64,000 nt of DNA, taken from Massariosphaeria phaeospora. Its lineage: Eukaryota; Ascomycota; Dothideomycetes; Pleosporales. The notes under the pieces were generated by a model. The model ran no database searches, was not told the origin of the DNA, and saw nothing but the letters and a program-made list of their open reading frames with translations. The stretch lies in the NCBI GenBank assembly GCA_011032825.1, contig JAADJZ010000032.1:372001-436000 (forward strand). Direction: 5' to 3'. A program made the position numbers and the translations under genes. This document shows positions 43,270 through 53,855 of the stretch, one piece after another; the stretch's first letter is position 1, and every line of letters begins with the position of its first letter.

Positions 43270-44847
43270 TTATCCCTTCCGAAAAATGCCACCCAACTTC
43301 TTGCTTAATCGAGAGCCCATCGAGCTCCTCCGCTTGTGTCCTGTATCCGTAACTCTAATTGGCTGGTCTCCAACACCATGATCTTCACGAGACTTAGAAG
43401 AAGCAAAGCGGTCCAGAAGGCGACCAAGCGATCTAGACTTCCAATGCTGAGGCGAGGTAGTCGGACGCACGATCTGCGGCTTTGTAGAAATCAAAATTGT
43501 GGCTGGAAACTGAAAATCATAATTCAATTCGCCAGGACCGGTTTGCGCCGGAGAAGACCGAACTTTCCTCCCAGTTTCCTCGTCCTTGGATGTATCTTGG
43601 AAGCCCTCTACTCCTGACTCCCGGCCTTCTTCTTCCGCCGCTCCGAGCACCAGATCGCGGCTTGCGAATCGTACGTGTATTTCTGCTTCGCCATCTTTCA
43701 AGCCTTGGCTATTTCCTATCTTGTCTTTCCTGTTGGATCCACCACCTATCTTCTTACCACTCACGAAACCGCTCAGATCCAGCGCCGACACTGCGTTTTG
43801 GTTGTACTCAGTGTTCGTGATGACCTCGGAGATCTGTCCCCATTCGCCACTCGACATCGAGGCCGTGCGGCGAGTATGACCGCGCCGGGGACGCAATGTG
43901 GGAATCTCGGCGGGTTCGAGAGGGGTTATCTGCGGACGCTGAGGAGGCTGTGGAGCATCTGCGAAGGTGAAAATTCCGGTGGAAGGGGTGATCGTTCCAT
44001 CTAAAACATCCGGGAGAGCACTGTCAACGGTCGGTTTGTTCCGCCCATGCCCTTTCGTGAAATCGCTTGCAATCGGACCGTGCGGGTACGGGCTTTGAGA
44101 GGCCCTATCTGAAGCTTCGGACGAATTGATCGTGTATTGGTCAACTTCTTCAGCCTTGGTTTTATATCGGACGGCTCCTCGACGGCTTGGTATTCGCTGG
44201 TTCACCTCAACAGGTTGCTCATCATGGAGAGGTTGTTGTGATGGCAGCGATGACCTGTCACCGACACATTTCGCGGGAACAATGCCACGAGTAGCAGTAT
44301 TCGAGTGCGTGTAAAGAGACCGAGGATGTTCTAGTACCGGAGTATTTGAAGACCGACGAGGCGCGAAACCATCCTCCTGCCAGTGGTCCTGAGTTCTCAA
44401 GTACTTTTTAGTGTCCGGATTTTCTGCTGTAAGGAGTTGAGGGTCGATAGGTGGATTGGGAGGTCTTGACTGAACACTTGGAGCGGGGTAAGAGTGTCGA
44501 TAATCTCTGGATAGAAACTGGTTCTCGTTGGGTCGTGGCTGCGGTTGATTATACGTGTCTAGCTGCAGCGATACTGGACCCTGTGATGAGAGGGAGAGAC
44601 GAATGCCATATGGTTGGTGAGACTGGGGATTCCGGTCTAACCCATGTGGAGATCGAGCAGGCTGAGGTTGAGACCGACGGCGGTATCGTTGTGGTATCTG
44701 CGGTTGCGGAATATCCTGGGACATGGTTTCCAATGAACCTTTGGCGGAGCTCTTTGGATTGCCTGCCGAAGCGCGCGTTCTACTTAATTGAGTTAGTGGC
44801 AAGGTTGATGTAGAAGCTGAAGCATTGGTTTGTGGGTCAGTGCTCAT
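43270..44847 (-). CDS. large disordered hypothetical protein
   Basis: A single exon of 525 residues from the ATG at 44847; an upstream in-frame extension to 45009 is possible but reads less like protein. The sequence is rich in Pro, Gln, Ser, Arg and Asn and is probably disordered. Ordered-looking segments are SGEWGQISEVITNTEYNQNA and the C-terminal RSLGRLLDRFASSK, ending in a basic amphipathic tail, GSRLSKKLGGIFRKG. No domain is recognised. The unbroken frame over 1.5 kb favours a real gene. Confidence 0.6.
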   Translation of the reverse strand: MSTDPQTNASASTSTLPLTQLSRTRASAGNPKSSAKGSLETMSQDIPQPQIPQRYRRRSQPQPARSPHGLDRNPQSHQPYGIRLSLSSQGPVSLQLDTYNQPQPRPNENQFLSRDYRHSYPAPSVQSRPPNPPIDPQLLTAENPDTKKYLRTQDHWQEDGFAPRRSSNTPVLEHPRSLYTHSNTATRGIVPAKCVGDRSSLPSQQPLHDEQPVEVNQRIPSRRGAVRYKTKAEEVDQYTINSSEASDRASQSPYPHGPIASDFTKGHGRNKPTVDSALPDVLDGTITPSTGIFTFADAPQPPQRPQITPLEPAEIPTLRPRRGHTRRTASMSSGEWGQISEVITNTEYNQNAVSALDLSGFVSGKKIGGGSNRKDKIGNSQGLKDGEAEIHVRFASRDLVLGAAEEEGRESGVEGFQDTSKDEETGRKVRSSPAQTGPGELNYDFQFPATILISTKPQIVRPTTSPQHWKSRSLGRLLDRFASSKSREDHGVGDQPIRVTDTGHKRRSSMGSRLSKKLGGIFRKG

Positions 44848-45735
44848 GGTAGCGAAAAGCGTGAGAAATAATTGCTTAGTGAAGTCCTGCAACTGACCGA
44901 CGGATGCATTGTGAAAGTACAATGAGTTCGAGGTGCTTTCCATAACAAGAGCACAAAGGAGAATTCCGTGACTACTACGATTGGGTGCCTGAAGGAAATA
45001 GAGGAGCAAAGCATTGGTCGTATGACCGCATCGTCCAGGGGAACAAGCTCGAGTCGTCGCATCCAGTTAGTTACTTGAGAAACAGCCTTGGGATGCGCAA
45101 TCTTCCTCCCGCCGAAATATATGTGCAGTGGACCGGTAACGATCAGGTAAGTTCTCGCCTCGTCTCCCTCGACTCTTCATATTCGTGAGGCTTCGCTGCG
45201 GAGTGAAGTGAATGGGAAAACGGAGACGCTACAGTTGGACGAACTGATGACCGAAGAAGGCGGGAGCATCGAGGTACTGCTATTATCGTGAGTTAATAAC
45301 CTGCGTTACAAAGGCAATCTTCGAAGATCATCCACAGCAATAATCTGCGGATCTTTCTGGCGGTTTGGAAGCTAGCATACCTGGAATGCGCCCGAAAACG
45401 CAATATCCAGGATTTTTGAGCTTGTTGACGTATCCCACACAAATACAACCACCGAAGCGTTAATGAGATATTGTTTGTATTCAGGCGGAAAGAAAAAATG
45501 TCGGCTTTGAGGCAACAAAGTAGATTAGTATCTGCGAAAGATCAAGAAGGTACGTCAAGCATCCAACTAAAATACAACAACTGTCCGGCCGGACTATAGT
45601 ATATGAAAATCCAAATGGGGTGATGTACAGGCTCCATTCTGCACCGTATTGAGCTAGCGACATCCGAAAGTGCGCATACCCGAAAAGGTTGCACTCTTCC
45701 AACGTACCAAATCCACCAAGAGAGAGAATATCGCT
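44848..45735. other. intergenic region
   Basis: An 888-bp spacer between two minus-strand genes. It must carry the promoter of the disordered-protein gene. No gene is supported. Confidence 0.45.
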
Positions 45736-46523
45736 CTAAGCCATATTGCCGTCAAGCATGATGGCGCGGCCCGCAACGCTTCTGGCCGAAAGGGCTGGCT
45801 CGCTGGAACACGCGGTCATGTAAATGGTCATACCAGTCCCAGCATCTCCGCATCCCTTGACGGGTTCTGGGATACCGAGTGTCTTCAGGGGCTGGGGAAC
45901 GTAGTAGGCCTCGGTAGGGCAGTATTGACCGGGTTGGCAAAGGGGAATAGTGCATCGGGTCTACAGTGACGTTAGTTCAATCACCTTTCAGTAGGACAGG
46001 GAAACTTACGTCATCTGACGTGATTGAGAGTCCCTTGTCATGTCCGGGACAGGTATCCGCACTGCTTCCCTGGGCGCAATCGACGAAGGAGATGTCGTAG
46101 TACATCATTCCATGCTTGATCGCGTATTCGAACTGGGTGTGAGATCCTCTGGTAATTTGAGGTGTCTTAGAAACCTTGAACGAGGTTCCGCAATCATCCG
46201 TTGGGCATTTATGAATGTCAGGTTTGCGGAGGTCCTCGACGTGTTGGGAGCGTGCTGGGACAGAGAAGAGTCCAGACTCCCACTAGATATGCAATGTAAG
46301 TATACAGCATAGAAAACGGCATGGGCAGAGTGAGAAAGAAAGGACCTACACCCTGGTCAACACTATCGACCCATAGATCGTAGGGGCAACGGTTGCTGAA
46401 GACCAATTTTCCAAGCGGCTCCTCCTGGACGCTGCCCGAAACCGTGTGCAAGAACTCGCGAAGAGTCGCAGAGGTCAGAGTGGCTTGGAAAGCCGCGAGG
46501 GCGAAGACGATCTTAGAAAGCAT
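45736..46523 (-). CDS. secreted BYS1/thaumatin-like protein
   Basis: Three exons (46523-46350, 46282-46010, 45960-45736) encode 223 residues. A signal peptide (MLSKIVFALAAFQATLTSA) is followed by GKLVFSNRCPYDLWVDSVDQG, the start of the BYS1/antigenic thaumatin-like domain, then FEYAI and YYDISFVDC, a segment close to the thaumatin-type WYDISYVDG motif. Later cysteines (CPTDDCG, DTCPG, RCTIPLCQPGQYC, KGCGDAG, TAC) suggest disulfides. Donor GTAGGT was chosen for intron 1 because only it keeps the frame. Members are small secreted or cell-wall proteins, some antigenic; function is not defined. Confidence 0.78.
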
Positions 46524-49502
46524 CTTAAAACGAGTGCGAAAGGTATGAAACCTGGACAATGAATGACGAGACCGAAGGGTTCAAGAGTGACGATTGGAAA
46601 GAGGAGAGCTGTAAAGACTGAGCTGAGCTGATGGATAGAGAGAATATGCCGGGCGCGCAGAAGTACTCCTATATATACTGTCGTCTCACGTCTTTGTGGG
46701 CTTTTCGCTGCGAACCTAGTACTGCGTATGGTCATCGCACGAACCATTCATCCTGCGCGGGTAAAGCAAAACTTGCGTCTTTGCTTCTATCGCGCGAAAG
46801 ACGTCAAGAGAACAATGCTATGGCGTAGTTCGTAGTCGTTCACTGGACGGTGTGGTAAGGAAACCTAGACAGTTTTCAGGCCACCAACACAGGTCGTGGG
46901 GTCCGCGGAGATGAGTAACGGGCAAAGCGACTCATCGTTTCTATGTTCGCAGTGTCGCTAGAGGCGTAGCTTAATCTGAAGGAGTAGGTACTAGGTATAA
47001 GTTGGCTAAGACTGCAGCTGTCACTTCACTTTGTAAGTTGTCGCCAACGCGTCGACGTCGACGTAAACATCGTAGGCTATGGTGGCCTACCATGGTACCA
47101 TACCCACGTGCTACGGCATGCGATTAGGTATGGAGATCAGACTCGGTTCCAAGGTTCTGTGCTCGTCAATCTAGTCGTGGAGCGGGCACACGGGAGAGAT
47201 GTTGGGACGAAAATCGCATGGACCATAAGTTGGTTGTTGTAAAAAAGAAACGTGGGACAACGGCTGCGAAAACCCCGGGGTTGATGGGTCCAACGTAACG
47301 TACAGACCACAAGCAATATTTGCCCAGTGGGTCTGAAGATCTTCGTATGTGCTTCAATGGCGGTCCTTGTGAGGTTGCAGGTGGAAGGCACGTCGTGGCG
47401 CATTCATTCGTGGCGAAGCTCCGCGTTGCTCACTTGCAAGAGGCACCTGGCGTTTTTGACTCGTGTAGGACTCAATAAGAAGATGTGAGATGTTGGTTCT
47501 GATAGTTGGACATCGAACGGCGGCAGACATGGGATGTATTTGAGGTTCGAAGGCGTCAGAAACTCTTAGGCGTTGAGGTTTGCACCTAAGCCTAATCGAG
47601 AGATGCTTCCGTTGCCTACTCACTATGCGCCCACGTAAGCACGAGCTCCGGGACGACCCACTCTCACATTGTCACCCAACAGTATCAGATAATAAGATAA
47701 ACCAATCGCGCTCATTGCCAAATACGGAGGATCTAGGCATTTGAACACGGTAAATTCTGAAGCTTGTTGATACGCAATCGTTGACAAAGGGCGTACTGGC
47801 CCTTTACCTCATGTGCAAATGATCGTTCCTCTAAATACAAGTTGCGTGTTACATCATATGTATACACACACTCAGGGCATATCCTACGACAGGAACGCGT
47901 AATCCAACCATCGCATGATCAGACTCTGTAGTCTCACGAGTTACATCCATCATGTCATTGTCAGTCGAAAATCGACAGCCGCCCTATTCCACCATCCTTA
48001 CCCCTCAACTTGAAGCATAGCACTAACAGACAAATTCCATACACCGTCACCGGTGTTTGTGGGAAAGCAAAGGCAACCATGTTTCGTATATCTTAGAGGA
48101 CAAGAATATTATGCCAAACGGTTGATTCTTGAAGGAAGTAGTCGTAGTCTCGAGTAGAACGTCGCAATCGCATCGTATAAAGCCACGATAACAAGGTTGT
48201 CCGCGGCACACATTCGAAGTTCGGCGCGGGATAAAAGTTTGAGCGAATGCTCAAGGGGATCCTCATGTGTATTCAGCGGAAGCCGAATGGGTGGCCATTT
48301 TCCCCAGTCCCAACCGTAGATACTGAGGCCGAGTAGGAGAGGAAAACGGTAATTAACATGAGAACTCTGCGCGGAAGTCATATGGCCCTACTCAGAAGTC
48401 AGAATGGGGTTTGAGCAGGCGTCGACCGGTTAAATGATTTAACTTTTGTTTGTCTAAAACCCCATCGAGAGTATCAGAGTCTTGACTTATCGCTTCGTAT
48501 CGATTTACTTGGTCAAGATTGGGAATTTTTCAGCCCTGAAACAAAAGCGCAAAAGGTTACGGAGGGAAAACGTGTGGGGAGTCGAGACAACGAAGGGCTG
48601 GTACCTCAATGTCGTGACCAGAGAGATGAGCGGAATTGCCAGGTGTGGCATAGCGCCAGAATAGCCTTTGCCTTCGCCTTTATCTAGCCCTAGTGGTCAC
48701 TGAAGTGGCCGTGGCCGAGCCTTCAGGTAAACAGTGGATGACGAGCGGTGAGCTTTGGAGGCGATGAAAAAGACTCGCAACGGTTGACGCGCACCAACGA
48801 ACGCCACTTAGATCTTGAGACGTGGGCATCTCGTCTGACATACAGTAGTAGAGCAAGATGAGGCAACGCCGGAGAATCCCCGAGAGCCAAAGGGACAAAA
48901 AACGAGAGATCATTGAAGAACTATTGGATTGCTTGACATGATATGCACATAACACATAGCACACAGCTTCACTAATTCGGGTTGACTGACACGATTTGTT
49001 ACCTCTCTGGAATAGATACCCGCCGGCTGATCGCTGAGTGATCGAGCGCCGTGAAAAATCATAAAGCCGAAGCAGAAAAATGTTGGAACGTGAGGTGCAG
49101 AAGTGGGAGACGGGAGAGCAGTCATGTAAACGTCAACAAGACGAGCATCTAGAAACGGCTGCTAGAGCAATGGGTTCGGTTCCGTCCAATGTAGAGTGTT
49201 ACGGTAGATCGTCGAAGTCGTGCATGTCGCTCGTCAAAGAAAGACCACCCTTACTAGATGGGAGCTCCTCGTCCTTTATGCGTGCTTGCTGTGAATCGAG
49301 GCTTTCCGTAATATTGTGACTGGTTGGGCGATCACCACCACGCTTTGACCTGGGCTGTTTCTTTCTACTAACAGTTTAGCAGCGGATGCTCCGCATGGCT
49401 TGTTACATGCCTGGTCCTCTTTTGGAGCCTAAGTTCGGATATGTTGGCGTTTGCTGTTCTCATTATTGCGACTCCCGCCCACTTCCGCTTACTGGATTGT
49501 GA
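46524..49502. other. 3-kb gene-poor stretch
   Basis: No gene can be supported over about 3 kb. Frames are short on both strands. Two minus-strand frames with real ATGs are the best of a poor set: 48109-48381 (90 codons, ending LSRAELRMCAADNLVIVALY and a basic tail) and 49125 downward (FGFMIFHGARSLSDQPAGIYS). Neither has a homologue I recognise. Composition is near neutral, unlike the AT-rich block at the right end. Confidence 0.45.
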
Positions 49503-49854
49503 CTATAGTGCATCGTTGCCGTTGGCACCGCTGACCTCCGTCCGTGGCAGAGTTGCCAACGCGCCCTCAAGCTCGCCAATACGTTGTTTAAGGGTTGGGA
49601 CAGGGCCGTAGAGCTCGGGGAGTAGGGCAATTGGTGGTATGGTGGAGTCGAGCGCTAGAGAAGATGCAGTTGGGCATTGACGAGTTGTTGGAATTGAGGA
49701 AAAGTAGCGACAAATTGGAAGCCTTCCCGGCGTTGAGGAGCCGGGGACGTCGGGTAGATCTGCGAATTGATCTGCTTATAATTGTAGTTAGCGAGGGGTC
49801 AGCTTTTGGTTTGTTCATAGAGAGCGAACTTACGCGAACTAACTCTTTGTCCAT
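49503..49854 (-). pseudogene. small gene with apparent frameshift
   Basis: Exon 1 is 49854-49834 (ATG context GAAGTCATGG, donor GTAAGT) and the 62-bp intron ends CTAACTACAATTATAAGCAG. Exon 2 from 49771 reads on from INSQIYPTSPAPQRREG to QLVNAQLHLL and hits TAG at 49657-49655. The frame beginning at 49655 continues naturally for 50 residues (ALDSTIPPIALLPELYGP, then TLKQRIGELEGALATLPR) to a TAG at 49505-49503. The simplest reading is a one-base deletion near 49656 in a gene of about 96 codons, with a short C-terminal coiled coil. A sequencing error or an unseen intron would also explain it. No family is recognised. Confidence 0.5.
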
Positions 49855-51007
49855 GACTTCAGCTCACGGTTGTATGTCAGGCAGGAGTTTCATGAGAGAT
49901 ATTGACAAGGGTAGATGTGAGAGATGGGGTTACGGAACGATGAGTTGAGTGGCGGGAACTTAGAAGTGGAAGCCACGAGCGTAGATCTGATATCATTGTG
50001 ACGCGACTAAGAGATAAAATGTAGATTTAGTAGGAATGGACTTGTGACAACTCAGTCACTGAAACAGTTGTCGGGGTTGCACCAGTTGCTGAGGATCGTG
50101 TTGAAGCGTAGTGCGGTGTTTTTACGGTTTGATTGAGGTGAAAATTGGTAGCGCCTTCGAAGCTTTGTACAGTAGAGGTAGCGAGGCCTGAGATATGCAT
50201 TGTCGCGAATTGATAACGTCAACTTTAGAACGGCAGCAAGGCTCCGTGATCCGTAATTGCTAGGTTCTTACTAGGTCTTGAACCACAGCAGGTTTAGCCG
50301 CTGCCAATGCGCGGGGTTTGCTTCTGTCCATGTGGGTTGAGGAGGTTGTGGCCCGGGGTTGATGGGACCTCGACCTCGGAAGCGGGGTGGCGGGGAACAC
50401 GGGCGAAAGGCCATTATGGCTGAGTCATCCTGTGCTGGTCGCGCGCTAACATGCGATGGGCTTAGCCGGAAAACCCCCACCTTCCACTACCCTCCCCACC
50501 ACGACTGGTCTTCTTCCACCACCACGGTGCTCCTGATGACAGCCCTCACCATCCATGTGCCGCGACATCGAAGCCGTCTCCAGAGCGCTCAGCGGTCACC
50601 CGCCTCCAATCCTGCGGCCGTACCATGGCTCCTCCCCCGGATACTGGCGGAAACCCAGGGTCAGCCGCCCAGGATCGCTTTTCCGAAGCAGGTAGCGCAA
50701 GGGGTACACACAGTTCAAGGAAAGTTCAGTATCGCATGTCCTGTTCCGGAGACACGAACCTCCCATGGACTACGACAGATAGATGCGGGGCATCTGTCGC
50801 GCATACTCCAGGCTTTCATAGCTCCAATATGAGCGAGCGGCGTGGCCATCTCTAGGGACGGAGATGTCATAGAGTCCACGTAGTACATAATACGACTCGG
50901 AGCTCCTTATTTAAACCCTCCACAGTCCTCCTAACGCCATCTCCATTTCTTTGGATTGTCCACTTTGGCAGCGAAGACACCCAAAACGAATTCTCATACC
51001 ATCCGTT
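49855..51007. other. intergenic region with an orphan minus-strand frame
   Basis: About 1.15 kb. On the minus strand about 50053-50270 is a stop-free frame of about 70 codons with protein-like composition (SIRDNAYLRPRYLYCTK, ending SNWCNPDNCFSD) but no ATG. An upstream frame (50480-50271) has an ATG and ends NPAHWQRLNLLWFKT. They cannot be joined by a normal intron. The last 150 bases are the promoter of the HbpS-like gene, with TATTTAAACC near 50905. Confidence 0.35.
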
Positions 51008-51555
51008 ATGGCGCCAATATCAACATTGACGACCTTTCACCCAACCCTCTCGCTCGCTGGCGCCCGTGTAGCACTGGCCGCAGCAGAACAGCACGCCCTT
51101 GCCATTGGCGTTCCAATGTTTGCCGGAGGTACCGATCGTGCTTGGAGTTTGTTTAACCACAGACTAGGAACATTGCGATAACGGACTCCTCAACGCACCT
51201 CCTGGCCTTCGCGCGCATGGACGGCGCCAAACTGACCTCCATCAACATCGCTCTCGACAAAGCCTTCACCGCGTCCGGCCACCGCGTCCCCACATCTACA
51301 TACCGCGAGAACGTCTGGCCCGGCGGCCCCGCTTTTGGCATCGGCAATACAAACGGTGGTAGATTCTGCACAATAGGAGGTGGTGTACCAATAATAGACC
51401 AGGAAGGAAGGGTTCTGGGCGCAGTGGGGTGCTCGACGGGCACGCCGGCGCAAGATGAGGAGGTTGCGGTGAAAGGGAGGGATGCCGTATTGGAGCTGTC
51501 GCGTAAAGAGGCTCCGGCTGAGATTGTGGGCAGTGACGGGTGTGAAAGATATTAA
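51008..51555 (+). CDS. HbpS/GlcG-like (DUF336) protein
   Basis: Two exons (51008-51117, 51168-51555) encode 165 residues. Donor GTTTGC and acceptor CTAG join GVPM to NIAITDSSTHLLAFARMDGA, the hallmark opening of the HbpS/GlcG/PduO-C fold. It continues with SINIALDKAFTASGHR, WPGGPAFGIGNTNGGRF, IGGGVPI and GAVGCSTGTPAQDEEVA, all typical. Members include the bacterial heme-binding HbpS and GlcG; many are uncharacterised. No signal peptide is evident, so a cytosolic protein is expected. The heme or ligand role cannot be read from sequence alone. Confidence 0.85.
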
Positions 51556-51994
51556 TCTATTGGAAGACAAGAAAGTGCCGGAGATAGTCGTGGTCCAGGA
51601 AGTCATGATACCCGTTGAGTCTCTGTGATTATATTGGTCAGATTTCAAAAATCAGATAACGACCAACCACTAGCAGTAATAGCCCCCCAGTCAAGTAGAC
51701 ACCACCACATTTACCGTACATGGGAGCTTCTATGCTGACTATCCCTCGACTGGTCAAAGGAAATTGAAGTCGACGTCCGGGACGAAGTGATCGTCGGCGG
51801 TAACCAAGAAGTGAGTCGGAATGCTTTGTTGGGAAATTGGCCACAGGCTTGAAGAATTCGCAGCACCCACGCGTGACGTGACATACCCCGCTTTGGAACA
51901 CCTTAAATGTTTCGTCCGCTCCACTTTGCACACACCTTCCGAATTCCGATCCAGCACTAATTTCCCCAGAGAAGTCTCCCCAGCCGCGTACAGA
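51556..51994. other. intergenic region
   Basis: A 439-bp spacer, probably 3' flank of the HbpS-like gene and promoter of the SET gene. No gene is seen. Confidence 0.45.
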
Positions 51995-53043
51995 ATGTCC
52001 AAACCTCACCGTAAGTCATATCTACCCTGTCCAATTTGTAGACCCCAGCTCATATGTTAGCCTATCGCGCACTGAAAATACCCAAGAATGCCCCCTTCAC
52101 GCTGAACCCGTCTCCGGGTAAAGGATGGGGTGCGTTTGCAACACAGAGCATTAACGCTGGAACAATGATCCTGGTAGAGGAGCTTCTCTTCATCATCCGC
52201 AAAGCACATGAGGCCATTACCGAGATAGACGTTGGGGCCGCTGTCCAACAGTTGACAGCTCAGCAAAAAAATCAAGTTCTGCTCCTTAGAGACAATGCCT
52301 CTAAGCCTTTCAGCCACATGACGGAAGCTTTCGCGGAAAACTCGTTCGCAATCCAAGATCGCGAGCAGCTTCAGACAAGGGCTCATGGGTTATTCCTCCT
52401 GCATTCGCGTATCAATCACTCGTGTGTTCCCAACTGCAAAATCCCAACCAACAATGAAGAGCACGTTGCAAGCTACGCAACAAGGGACATCGCTGTGGGA
52501 GAAGAACTAACCTTTTGTTACGAAGGCGATTTCGAACTCCGAAGGCGACATGACCGCCATCAGAGGCTCCGTTTCGTATGCGACTGTATAGCTTGCTTGC
52601 CCAACACTCCCTACCAAGAGCTCAGCGACATGCGCCGAACACTTCTTCGAGGATTGCAGTACCTTACACTCGGACATGACTTCGATGGACAACGGCAGGA
52701 CAGCAATTCATCTATCTTCCTCCACGCTGAATGGAAAGAAGCTGCAGAGACGTTCCGAATCCCAATAGGCACTAGACTGGCATGCGACCTACTTGTAATG
52801 GTCCTATTGGAGGAAGAGGGTCTACTGGATGAGATGATGGTGGAAAGACTCCGCTTAACCATATCGACAAGCATAACCTTATTCAAGACCGGTAGAAACG
52901 CCTGGATTACAAGATTGGCCATGGAACGACAGACATGGTCAGCAAAGTTCGGCTTCGCCTCGAGACTGTATGGGTGTGAGGACGCTGCCGACGCTGGCAT
53001 CGTAGCCAAACTTCAAATGCTGAGTCTACTTCGGGGGCGCTAA
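51995..53043 (+). CDS. SET-domain protein
   Basis: Two exons (51995-52010, 52061-53043) encode 332 residues; exon 1 is only 16 nt (MSKPH plus one base). SET landmarks are GKGWGAFATQSINAG near 25-39, RINHSCVPNC at 122-131, and GEELTFCY at 152-159. A post-SET CxCxxC (VCDCIAC) lies at about 178-184. The RINHSC and GEELTFCY motifs form the cofactor and substrate pocket of lysine methyltransferases. The substrate is unknown; related fungal stand-alone SET proteins may methylate histone or non-histone targets. No MYND finger is visible. The C-terminal 130 residues are helical without a known domain. Confidence 0.85.
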
Positions 53044-53855
53044 TATCAGCCCTTTGTACATCACGTGGCGATGGTACCGCGTCAGGTGAACCGAAGGGAT
53101 TCAGGTGCTGTGTTTGCAGACAACCGCACGGAACGGCACGGCCCCCAACAGTGTGAGATAAACGGTAGAGAGTCAACGTAGTAACGTAGCGTGTGGTTCG
53201 TCAATGCATTCATAGTATTCTAAGGAGCTAGAAGAGAGGTCTCACTCGATGCCGGTATAGGCACCACGCAAACTTTTATCCATCATCCCTTGTCACCTGA
53301 CATAGCGGACATTCGACGTAGAATTCGACGTAGACTTCAAGCAAAGAGTGAGGTGAAAGCGGGAAGCATTGGGAGAGTGTAAACAATGAGGTTTACCACG
53401 ATAAGCTGAGAAAGACTTTGGGCTTTGGGGGAGTGTGGCGCCTTCCGTATCACTGAGATAGACTAGCCCTGTACGGGTGAGAGGTTGATGCAATACGTGG
53501 TAGTGGCTGCCGCGCAAGGCGCGGTCAGCTTCGGCTTCCGGATCTCGGTCACAATCACCCCGGGGCTGGAGCCAATCGTTCAGCTTTGGGGCTGCTTCCT
53601 GATCTAGCGGTCCGCGGGTAAGATTTTAAGGTTTCTGGTTCACGAGAATCACGTGCAAAGCTAAAACGGACTTCCAGTAGGGTTTGTTTTTTTCACCTTT
53701 ACGCCAGCTGAGCCCCGCAACATCTCACCACGATAAAGCCCGCCACGGTACAGCCTACCACGATACAACTCACCGCGATACAGCCAACCACGATACAGCC
53801 CACCACGATACAGCCCACCTCGATACAGCCCACCGCTGCAACCAAGTCAGACGCG
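53044..53855. promoter_or_regulatory. BVMO upstream region
   Basis: An 812-bp spacer without a gene. A 15-bp minisatellite (listed separately) occupies 53724-53837 and ends 18 bp before the BVMO start codon, so it is probably transcribed as leader. Confidence 0.5.
53724..53837. repeat. 15-bp minisatellite, about 7.5 copies
   Basis: Tandem units with consensus CCCACCACGATACAG run head to tail: seven full 15-bp units from 53724 to 53828 plus a partial one. Unit 1 ends ATAAAG and units 2-4 carry single changes. The units are in phase with a plus-strand frame reading His-Asp-Thr-Ala-His repeats, but that frame ends in stops and does not join the BVMO. Confidence 0.85.
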
